From: Gracilariopsis chorda
Lineage: Eukaryota; Rhodophyta; Florideophyceae; Gracilariales; Gracilariaceae
Direction of reading: 5' to 3'
Assembly (NCBI GenBank): GCA_003194525.1
Contig: NBIV01000302.1
Span: 37,310 to 101,309 of the forward strand
DNA length: 64,000 nt
The first letter of the stretch is position 1. Every line of letters begins with the position of its first letter. The notes beneath the pieces were generated by a model that searched no databases, was not told the origin of the DNA, and was given only the letters and a program-made list of their open reading frames with translations. Both the position numbers and the translations under genes were made by a program. Shown in pieces: positions 41,378-50,767 of this stretch.

Positions 41378-43735
41378 TCACTCGTAGACCTGCCGGCCGT
41401 GCCGCGTGGTGGTTATACTCCCTTGCGAGGGTTGCCCGCTGTGCGGTATGTTGCCCCCCATCCGGGTTGTCGGCGATGTCTCCGGCGTTGCCGTGCGCTG
41501 TCCTAGTGGCCGCTGCTCATGCGGGAAAATATCCCTCAAGAAGGTGTGTGGCGTCACGGTTTTCACCGGCAAGTCATTCCCCCGAGGGGCGTCGTTGTTC
41601 CCGTCATCAAGGTAGGCCGTGCGAACCGCCAGTCGGCGGGGGACTTGAACTCCGCGAGTGCGGTCTTTTTCGCGAACCGCGAGCTTGCGGGGTCTTTGCT
41701 GCGTATGCAGCAACGATGTTTGCGACATCCCCTGCGCGGTCCCGTGCGACACGGTGATTGGTAAGCGTTCCGCCTCCCCTGGGGGGTCACGATCGTTCTC
41801 TGCCCTACGTTCCGGATGTGCTGTGGTGTCCCTGGCTACTGGGGGGTTGCCTAAGGCTGACTCCGGTACACCGGCATTGTGGTTAAAATTCACCTTTGGG
41901 GGGTGCCGGGCAGTTGCCGATGACAACCTTTTTAGGGGCTTTGCCACTAAGCGCGGTGCACAGTCTCCATGAGGAGGGGCAGCGTCCGGTACGACCAGTT
42001 TCGAGCGTGCGATGGCGGGCGTTTTTCCCGTGTTCCTCGGTTCTTCGCCGCAGCGTTGCGGAAGTTGGCGCAAATTATTCCCCGGAGCGGGGGCTTCGAT
42101 TCCGTGGACGACGAGAGGTGTTTCCGGTGCTTGCGCGCCAGGGCCTGAAGCTTCGACTGCGGTTAGGCTGCCTTTTTCCCTGACAGGGGTGTGCGGTAGT
42201 TGCACTTCAACCTCCCGTGTTGCATGGTATAATTGCCGCTTTTGCGGGGCCTGCGCGTCTGGTTGTTTTTGCGCAGCACTGCCCGAGAACGGGGGATTAG
42301 TGTCGTGTGACATACTCCGTGCTCCACGTTCAGTGTTTCGTATGATCCATGTTTCCTGTTGCGACGGCGATATCGTTCCTCGAAAACGAGTGTTCTCCTC
42401 CCCCTCCTTAGACGGAGCGGCGGGATAAGGGATAACATTCCCCGCCTGGCGGGTATAAATTCGCGCCAGGAGGGCAGGCGTGGTAGGGGCGGGCGCTGAG
42501 AGGCCCGAATTACCGGGCTGAGCCGGTGAGTTCGACAGCGTCGGTAGGTGTGAGAGTCCCCGGCTGGGGTGTTGTAGTACCGTAGGCCTAGTACTCCCGG
42601 ATGATTCCAGTATTACAGAGTCCGTAGAAACTGGGTTGCCTGGATCCAGGACTACCTCTGACGAGGGAGGAGGGGCAAGGACAACACGATCACGGGAAAT
42701 CCGTTCGTGCGTGTCGCCCATATCTACCACGACAGTGTCAGTGTTAACAGAGATGACCTTGAATGCTCCAACCGCCACAGGCGAGAGTTTATGGCGCTTC
42801 TCCTGTTCTGGGTTGTAGTACTCCTTACTGATGAAGACGTAGTTATTCGCCCGAATCGGGGACGGTTTCCCTCGCAGGCGAGCATCAAAATCCCGCTTGT
42901 AAGCGGCTTGGGCCCGTGCCATAGAGTTCCACGCAGCGGGGGCCAGCTTGGAAAGCCATTGCTTCCATTGCTGCTGGTAGATACCCACTGATGGGAAATT
43001 GTCCAAGGTAGCTTGGGGTTCCAGCGCCACAGGCGGGGGTGTTATAGATAGAACCAACTCGAATGGTGAAACTCTGGTAGTCCGGTGTACCTGCGTGTTG
43101 TACGCGTAGTTTACCGCATCAGCGTACATGTCCCAGTTCTTTGGGTGGTCTGCGACGTAGGAACGTAACGCCGCGAGTAACGTCCGGTTAAACCGTTCAA
43201 CTTGCCCATTACACTGGGGGTGGTAGGTAGTCGTGAACAAGTTCTTGACATCTAGGACGTGACAAACATCCTAGAAGAACTTGCTCACGAACTGTTTCCC
43301 GTTATCGGAGAGCACCTCCACAGGGGGACCGTAGACGAAATTCCAGTGCGTCACCAGAGCGTGGGCCACCGTGACAGCGGTTATCCTCCGAAGAGGGACA
43401 GTCCGTACCAGCTTAGAAAAGTGGTCGGTAATGACAAGTAGAAACTTGTTTCCAAGTTTCGTGCTGAGTAGTGGTCCGAGAATATCGATCGCGATAAACT
43501 CGACCGGCGCCCTCGCGGGGAATAGTTTCATCTTCTTCGCATTTTTGCGGAGTTTCACGCGATTCTTCGCGCATTCGCTACAAAACCGCACGGTTGCGTA
43601 GCAATCCACCGCCATGGCGGGCCAATAGAAATCCCTTCGCAGGGTTAGGTAGAGTTTCCTCCCACCTGGGTGACCTCCAATGGGGGTGTAGTGTGATAGA
43701 TGTAACACCCGCGACTGCAGGGAATGAGGTACCAC
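41378..43735 (-). pseudogene. Ty3 integrase with a >450-residue linker
   Basis: Positions 43735-43271 hold the H2C2 zinc domain (HLSHY..., CSECAKN) and the first half of the core with FIAIDILGPLL and LSDNGKQF. An in-frame TAG at 43271-43273 (CAA in the relative) precedes 43240-41378, which continues TTTYHPQCNGQVERFNRT with the catalytic Glu. The triad D-D-E is therefore complete. The SH3-like tail (NNYVFISKEYYNPEQ, to DRVVLAP) follows. Then comes a Pro/Ser/Thr-rich region of over 400 residues, probably disordered, up to HGRQVYE and the UGA. Integrase inserts the cDNA. The length of the linker is unusual for a chromovirus. Confidence 0.88.
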
Positions 43736-44427
43736 AATCTGTGGCGGGCTTCGACCTTCCTTACGAGATAGCCTTTGTCGTTTACCCCGAAAGGGAGATC
43801 TTTAGCACCGTTAAGACTGGCACGAATCCTCGTACAGAATGGGTCGCCGAATTGTTCTCGGATCATTTCTTCCGGTGATACCGGTACAAATTTTCCCGGT
43901 AACGGGTTCTCAGATTCATCTCGCGATGCGAGTAGTTCGTCAAAGTCAGCATCCTCGTCCCAGTTTTCTGGCCCACCCTCGACGGCACATTCCGGATCAT
44001 CCGGGTCTACGGCCATGAAACATGGGACTTCATCATCCTCCGTTGGGAGTGCTTCCCCACTTGTGGGTAAACGCGACAGGGCGTCGGCTTGGGTGTTCTG
44101 CGCGCCCTTTTTATAAATGACTTGAAAGTCATATTCCGCGAGGCGGAGTCTCCAGCGCATGAGGCGTCCCGACGGGTCGGAGATATTCATTAACCACCTC
44201 CATGAGGAATGATCCGTGTACACAGTGAAGTGAAATCCCATAAGGTAGGGGCGCAGAGTGGTCATCGCCCATACGACGGCGAGGCACTCTTTCTCCGATA
44301 CGGAGTAGTTCCGCTCATGAACAATGAGCGAGCTCGACCAGTAACCAATTGGGTGTCGTTCCCCCTCGGGGGTGGTTTGAAAAAGAGCACACCCGACTTG
44401 GCAGTCGCTCGAGTCCGTATCTACGGA
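43645..44427 (-). pseudogene. Ty3 RNase H
   Basis: In frame with RT after TAA 44428-44430. VDTDSSDCQVG holds the first Asp, SEKECLAVVWA the Glu and VYTDHSSWRWL the second Asp, so the RNase H active site is intact. ALSRLPT at the end is the usual link to integrase, followed by an acidic spacer. The relative at 2353 has Tyr where this copy has the stop. Confidence 0.86.
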
Positions 44428-45692
44428 TTATGGGAACCCAAGTTTTGGGATATGTAGGATTGGTGCTGATGTGACAGCCTCCTTCAAGGAGGTAAAGGCT
44501 TCTGATTGCTCGGGCGTAAATGTTACCAGTTTTGGGGGGTTCCCCTTTCGCAACAACGCGTTCAGGGGCGCCGCGGTATCCGAAACGTTCCGGATAAACC
44601 GTCCATAGACGTTGACCAGCCCCAAAAAGGAGCGCAGTTCCATTTGAGTACGGAGCTCTTTCGCCTCAACGAGGGATTTGACTCGAGCTTTCTCGATCGC
44701 TAACCGTCCAGGACGGATAATGTGACCCAGATACTTTACAGTATCTGTGAAAAACTCCCATTTCCTCAACTTGAGGGTAATTCCCGCATCGCGGAGTACG
44801 GTCAGCACGTCTCGGACGTGAGTGAGATGGTCGTCCAACGAGTTGGAGAAGATGATAATATCATCAAGGTAGACCAGACAACTCCGCCACTTAAAGCGGT
44901 TGAGTAGAATATCTACTGCACGCTGAAAGGTGGCGGGGGCGTTGGTTAACCCAAATGGCATCCGCTTGAAGCGGTACGTTCCTGCATGGCAGGTGAATGC
45001 GGTTTTGTCGCGATCCTCCTGTCTGACAGGTACTTGCCAATATCCCCAATTGGCATCAAGAGCCGTGAAAACGGTGGCGTCTCCGAGGGAGTCAATACAT
45101 TCCTCCATACGAGGGATGGGGTACGTGTCCCTAACAGTTACGGCATTGAGCCGGCGGTAGTAGACACAGAACCTCCAGGTTCCGTCGGCCTTTAAAGCCA
45201 GTACAACTGGGGATGCCCAGGGTGATTGAGCGGGCTCAATCACACCTGCGCCGAGCATCTTGTCCACTTGGGACTGCTCCTCTTCCCGAGCGTTCGGTCC
45301 TGCCCTGTAAGGGGTTGTGCAACCGTTCGCGCACCGGGGAATAAATCGATCCGGTGTTCCGTTGCATTAATCTCGCCAAGCGAGCCATCCCACATTGTGG
45401 TGAATTCCCGTAGCATTGTACGGAATTTGTTGCGGTGCGACTCTGGCACTTGGCTGAAGTCCAGCGCTTCAAGTGCCTTTTCCGGATCAATCCGGTCGTT
45501 GCTCGATGGAGCATTGTCCTGTGGAACAGGTGTGGTTCGCAATTCCGAGTTACTCGGTATGTTCGACGCTGAAGTAGCGGTTTCCTCCCCCTCCTTAGAC
45601 TTGAAGTCTTCGGACGGCGGGGCGAACTCCTCAGAAGAGGGGGTAACTCCGAGTACATCGGCGGCTGACAGCTTCGCTGGCAGCATTCCCAT
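44428..45692 (-). pseudogene. Ty3 reverse transcriptase
   Basis: Positions 45692-45240 encode the linker and RT start (TMWDGSLGEINATEHRIDL) and change frame near 45250 to 45267-44428, where ASPVVLALK, FTALDANWGYWQVPV, the FKRMPFGLTNAPATFQ motif and the VYLDDIIIFS catalytic box (YLDD at 44860-44871) follow, then the thumb and connection (ELRSFLGLVNVYGRFI). Catalytic residues are present, the frame is broken by one indel and by TAA 44428. It would copy the element RNA into cDNA. Confidence 0.9.
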
Positions 45693-46105
45693 AGGATGGG
45701 GGGTTACATTCCGAATTACTTTTTTTTTACCAGATACTGGAGGTGTTTGCCAAGGTTGGCAACCAATATCCGGAAAGGAAAATCCGGGGAAATAGAGACA
45801 ATCCCATTAGCCAGCGCCAGCTGGGATTTCTCATACAACGAGGCGAGGGGTTGTATAACCCAAAGACCGTGTTGACGGGAATTTAACTGCACCCAGACTT
45901 GGGACTCAGGCGGTATAGAAACCGAGGCAGCGACGCCGAGCTTGGTGGACTCGCGGGACGCGGGCGGTGGTTCCTGCGCAGCAGGGAGCGGAACTTGTTT
46001 CCGAGAGGACCACTTTAGTGGGCGGTGAACAATCGGAACCGACGATCCGTCGTCAAGTTCTACACGCCTGAGGCGGGGCCTGATTGCATCGACAAATCTG
46101 TCGCA
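45693..46105 (-). pseudogene. Protease-RT linker
   Basis: After TAA 46106-46108 the protease frame continues CDRFVDAIRPRLRRVELDDGS and further through WVQLNSRQHGLWVIQP, the standard region between retropepsin and RT in Ty3 elements. Its frame is open, so the TAA is an isolated lesion or recoding site. Confidence 0.7.
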
Positions 46106-46585
46106 TTAATCACATCGCAGTATCACTGGTGCTGCCAATGAACGGCAAACGATGAATTCCAACTTCACCACAGAGGTACCAAGTCTCACGACGAGGTCCA
46201 CTGTGCCCACCGTTTGTAACGGGTTGTTGTTCGCATCCGAAATGTCGGGGACCGCGTCAGAGCGGATACGAGACCGCACAAGCGGGGGTAACAATGATTC
46301 CACAACAAAGTTGGGGCCTGCACCTGTATCCAGGACGGTGAGAAACCTCACCATAAACTGGGGATCAAGGCGAAGGTGGGCATAGACCTTATAGTTGCGC
46401 TTGGCAAAGACCAAGACTCTACCGGGAATCCGGGGATTTTTACTCCGTATCCACGGGCGACGCAACACACCGAGGTGCGCAGAGTCCACTTCAGCGGTGT
46501 CTTTCCTCGAGAGGACTTTCACCGGGGAGCGAGGCGAGGACGCCTTGGGCGCCAACAGCCTTTTGTTTGAGGACACCTCTCCCAA
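46106..46585 (-). pseudogene. Ty3 retropepsin
   Basis: A frame of 159 codons containing VLDTGAGPNFV, the DTG active-site motif of retroviral-type aspartic proteases, and VILRCD, the second-half ILG-type motif. The enzyme cuts the Gag-Pol precursor. It starts 18 bp after the gag stop and in a different frame, so Gag-Pol synthesis would need a frame change or internal initiation. Confidence 0.85.
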
Positions 46586-46602
46586 AGGGTAGACTCCCTC
46601 AG

Positions 46603-48775
46603 TTAGTTTTCCGCCTTCGCCGGTGGGTTGGTTTCCTCGACAACGAGTGCTTCATCCCATTGACGGGGGTTTCTATCCGCATAAGCGGGGGTTGCAACGG
46701 ATGGTTGCGTGATCTCCCGAGTCGGGGTGTCTGAAGCTTGCCGCGCACGCGGGATCTGAGGTAGGGCATGGGAAAAGTCCGTTTTAGCACGGAGGTAGGA
46801 AGCCGTCGGGACGGAACGTTTCTTCTCTGGAGTGAGGGCCTCATAATTTGCCACTACCTTGGCCATATCCTTCAGTGAACAAATACACTGAGGTGAGGTA
46901 TGGCCATGGGTATAGCACAGGTGGCATATGAGAGCCAACAACGCGACACGCGGATTATTATTCCGAGTATCGGAGAAGCGAACCGCAGGGCGGGTGTCAG
47001 TCCATCCAGGCCGTTGATAACGGGATTGCCCGTTTGAAAACGGGAGTCGTTGGGGTTGAACCCGACTGTTACCACCGTACAAAACGGGGTCTTCCGTTCC
47101 CGTATCACGGGTCATCTCCGTCGTTGACGGTAAATCACTGGTAGGTATCGACACATCTTCCTCCTGCACTAGATGCACGGTATCAAATCCCTGTCCAGGG
47201 TTCCCATCCGCGGTGAGCGGAAGAGAGGAAGCTTCGCTTTCCAGCAACAACGCCCTGGTGGATTTAGACCGATTGTTCGGAGTTCTTGCACGGAGTGCAT
47301 CCCCTTCCGCTCGAGCGTGTTGAACCAGCTCGAGATAGGTGATCCTCCGCTTGTCCTCCCGATAACGGGTAACTAAACTCCGGATTGCCGAGTCAAGACC
47401 ATCGATGAACATGGTACTGCGCTCCCCAGCGGGGTACACGTTACCACATCTGTGGAAAGCCTTGTTAAGGCGCACCGAGTAATCGGTCTCGGTCTCTCCA
47501 GTACGCTGGCGTGTATCTCGCAAAGCGAGGATAGCCTGCTGAATAGCGGTGTTTGTAGCGTAGGAGCGCAGAAGATACTGCACAACCTCCGGCCAGCAAG
47601 TAACCCCTCCCTCGGAGGCACGAGAAGATCCTCTGACAGAGTTGTATTGGTCCTCCGCCACTCCCAGTAAGAAATACGGTAAAGCCAAATAGGCTTGTCC
47701 CTCATTCATACCGAGGATATCGGCCTCCGCTACAAAGCGGGATAGGAAATCCAGTACTAAGACTGGGTCCTCTCCAGTAAAATACTGATTGCGGAGCGAG
47801 AGCTGCATTTGCTTAATGCATTCTCGCACCTTTCCCGTACCACGGGGCGTACGTCCAAGTGACGAATCTTCGAGCCGGTAGTACCGGTATGATAAAAGCT
47901 TCCTGTAATCCGGGTTTGTCGGTTTCAATTCCCGGAGAACGGGGTGTCTTCTCCCCTTTCGGCGGGCTCGGATCACACCTTCAGTGGCCGATGACCGCTT
48001 CGAGCGGGAGGAGTAGCCTCGCTTCTCGTCCTCGGAGTGGGAGTCCAAGGAGCTCGAGCTAACCCAATGGTTTCGGGATGAGTCTGACGATGTCGAAGAA
48101 TCAGAGTCCGAATATTTTCGGTGGTGTTTCCGTCGATGGTGGCGTTTCTTCTTCCCGGAAAGCTGGTCGTTGTGCGATGCCTCGTTTACTGGGTCAGCTG
48201 GAGATGGTTTGTCCGTGAGGACGAACTGCTCTAGCGTCTCCAGGTGGGCACCAATCCGATCAAATCCGGCTTCAACTCCTTCGATGAAGGTGGCGGGTTG
48301 TCCCAAACTCTCCAACACGGAGTTCAAGTCAGACCGTAATACGGAGTTCCTTGGCAACCTCCTTTACGGGGGTTGCCAAGACCACCTCTTGGAGGGATTT
48401 TAGTTCCCCTACAAGGATGTCATGGGCGGTCCACAGAGCGTGGACCTGGGATTCCAGGGAAGTCTCCTGGGTGGTGTTATCACCTGTTCCACGGGGGCTT
48501 GAAGCCGCGACAGCGGGAGCAGGCCGGGGTGCCTGGGGCACTGCGGCAACAGCCGGAGTCAATGCTACATTCCCCTGCGGGGGTGATAACGAGGGCAAAA
48601 GGAGGTTCCGGGGTTTCCGGTCTGGGGTATCATTCCGCAATGAAGCGGCGCCAGCAGGGCTGGAACTTGTCCGTATAGGGATACGGGGTACGAACCGAAC
48701 TTCGGAAGTGTCCGATTTGTCGCGGGAGTGACTACGCGTAAGCACTGGCTCCGCATCGGAGAGATTTCTCGACAT
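46603..48775 (-). pseudogene. Ty3 gag (two overlapping frames)
   Basis: ATG 48775 opens a 148-codon frame (Ser/Pro/Ala-rich, ending KEVAKELRITV). It overlaps, in the +1 frame, a 580-codon frame ending at 46603, which has no good ATG at its start. The second frame has an Arg/Ser-rich stretch (RGYSSRSKRSS), then a capsid-like helical domain (LRNQYFTGEDPVLVLDFLSRFV...FLLGVAEDQY). Near the end C-x2-C-x4-H-x4-C (CHLCYTHGHTSPQC) is a zinc knuckle. Either one base was gained near 48340 or a +1 shift is used. Gag forms the particle and packages RNA. Confidence 0.82.
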
Positions 48776-48880
48776 GAGAAAATACCGTTACGACAGGAAA
48801 CGATCACGGAACTTCCGGGGAATGAAAACAAACCTCGTAAGAGGGAAAACAAAAACCGATTATAGGTCGGGAGAGCACTT

Positions 48881-49705
48881 TGCGGTGCAACGCCCCAAAG
48901 GGGAGAAACACCGAAAGAAGTTCGGGATCTTTCCTCCGTGAAGGTGAACGCAGTTGGGTAGAGCCCCTCTAGGGGTGGCGCCGTGGAGCCGGTTTGTAAG
49001 ACCGAGGCCACCCTTCGCGACTAGCGCAAAAGGGTTTAGGACAAGAATCGGTATCCGCAAGAGCGGGAATGCGTCCTCGCCAGAGGGAGGTTTCCACGTA
49101 AGTGGGTGTGTGTGAGCGGATGCGCACACGAGAGCCGCGGATAGCGGGAGGTGCTACGCTAAAAAGAGGAAAAAGGAAGGGCGAAGAGAAGGAAGAGAGG
49201 ACGAAGTGGGTCGCGAGAGCGACGGGGGCGAACGGCGATGCCGGTAACAATATCCCTATACAGGGCGAAACACCAAAGCAATTGGAATAATATGAATCCC
49301 AGTGATGGGTCCCTTTAGATGTGCAAGGGGTTAGATGTCCCGTGGTTCACGGCGTTGCCCTCCAAGGAGGAGTAGAGCACGCGCGCAAGCGGTAACAACT
49401 AGAGCCCATTCCCCAGATCCAGTTCCCTTGTTGGGGATGTTTTACTGATGCGACGGCAGTGCGCCGTTGCACTAAGTACTAGCTTCCCAGAAATGGGTGT
49501 GAAAATAATAAATAAAATCAACTAAAACACTCCACATTTCTTGGCAACATCCACTACTCTGGCCAACCGCCAAGTGACCCAAAACCGGTTACCACGTGTC
49601 CATACCCACCATTGTGGGGCGTAGGTCATATAGACACTACACAACCGATAATATCGGGAAAGCGTTCAAGTACCAAGATTCCCTCCCTGAGGGCGTCGCA
49701 CTACA
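48881..49705 (-). repeat. 5' LTR of the Ty3 element
   Basis: 825 bp, TGCGGTGCAACG at the left and CGTCGCACTACA at the right, followed by the target copy GGTTG. For the minus-strand element it is the 5' LTR and should hold the promoter. Confidence 0.95.
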
Positions 49706-49710
49706 GGTTG

Positions 49711-50284
49711 GGTAATTGAACAGGACCTGATACACACGTGATCCTCTCAGCAACTTCCATACCCCGATGATATTGTGAGGAGGTTTGAGGTCATTCGCTC
49801 CTCTTTAGCCTCCCTTCTACAAGAATGGGAAGAGAACATACGAAAAAATGGAGAATACGTACCTCTGTCATGCACGTTTCGAACTACACCCCCCTTGCAG
49901 GGAGCCGAGGTCTACAACAGCTCCTCATGCTACGTTCTAGAGCATTTAAATGGACCTTTATCTCAAAGCCATGCAGAAACAGGTAGTGAAGACGATATGG
50001 CGTATGACGACTCCAGTGGTGCTGAGGAATTTTATCCTTTCTATTGCGTGTTGCATAGCACGAAATGCCCTGAGAGGGGGAGGTGTATTCGATTGCCGTG
50101 CTTCGCGAAGAGGAGCGCAGGGACCCAAACCCGAGCTTTTGAAGCAACAATTCTCACTTTTACAGGAAGGAGGTACGCCGGTTTCCAATCTACCGAAGAG
50201 GCCGCAGCAAGGACCTATCTCAGGAGAAAACATCAAGAAAGGTGGCGTAAACGACTTAAAATGCTCGGGTGGACTTCTGAATAG
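49711..50284 (+). pseudogene. MULE acidic ORF, part 2
   Basis: This frame joins 38983-40094 in phase once the retrotransposon is removed. It has a TGA at 49736-49738 shortly after the junction, then continues through VRRFEVIRSSLASLLQEW to the stop at 50284. It ends in a basic helix (RTYLRRKHQERWRKRLKML). No domain is recognised. Confidence 0.5.
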
Positions 50285-50417
50285 CGCGTTCAACGTCAAC
50301 AGTGGCGTAAGAGGCGATTTTGGCATTAACTCTTTTGAAGCTGACCCCCTTGCTGCTTCTCCAAACTCCTCAACACAAACTGTGGACTCCAAATGCTAGC
50401 GTGCACCCCATAGCGCT

Positions 50418-50762
50418 GTGAGCGCCAAGCTAGGCTCAAAAATGAGTAAAGAGAGTGAAATTCTCAATACAAACGTTGCATATGCGCAGCAGGTTTCAGA
50501 TGAGCAATCCATTGAAGAAGATGAGGTGCTGCTCATTGATCGATTCTTAGATGACAAAGAGGAGCTTCCTTCATGCTTCTTCAAAGACTCTGATGGTGGC
50601 ATCCTGAATGAAGAAGAATCAGAATCAAGAGAAAAGGATGGACTTGGAGAGAAGGACGAAATGTACTGGACAGAAGATGGTGATGAAGAACTGGGCACGG
50701 AATCTGTACAGAACACGAACCGAATGAGAAAATTGAAAAGTGTTTTAAAGCAGCTGTCTTAG
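50418..50762 (+). pseudogene. Acidic piece of the MULE coding region
   Basis: A frame of 114 codons, dominated by Glu/Asp (QSIEEDEVLLIDRFLDDKEE, EEESESREKDG). It lies between the accessory ORF and the transposase core and ends where another frame takes over, so it probably is the transposase N-terminus. Confidence 0.4.
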
Positions 50763-50767
50763 CCTAT

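Larger units (their letters stand above)
40095..49705 (-). mobile_element. Full-length Ty3/gypsy chromovirus, nested in the MULE
   Basis: The element is bounded by two 825-bp LTRs in direct orientation and flanked by an exact 5-bp target duplication GGTTG (40090-40094 and 49706-49710). On the minus strand it has gag, retropepsin, RT, RNase H, integrase, a very long linker and a chromodomain in the Ty3 order. The LTRs differ at a few dozen sites by eye, so it is not a very recent insertion. Coding lesions: gag frame change near 48345, TAA 46106, frame change near 45250, TAA 44428, frame change between RNase H and integrase, TAG 43271, and TGA 41378 before the chromodomain. Confidence 0.96.

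Noticed and set aside
41254-42991. Several plus-strand frames over the chromovirus linker
   Set aside because: They are antisense shadows of the integrase-linker ORF, with Cys/Arg/Gly-rich composition and no motifs.
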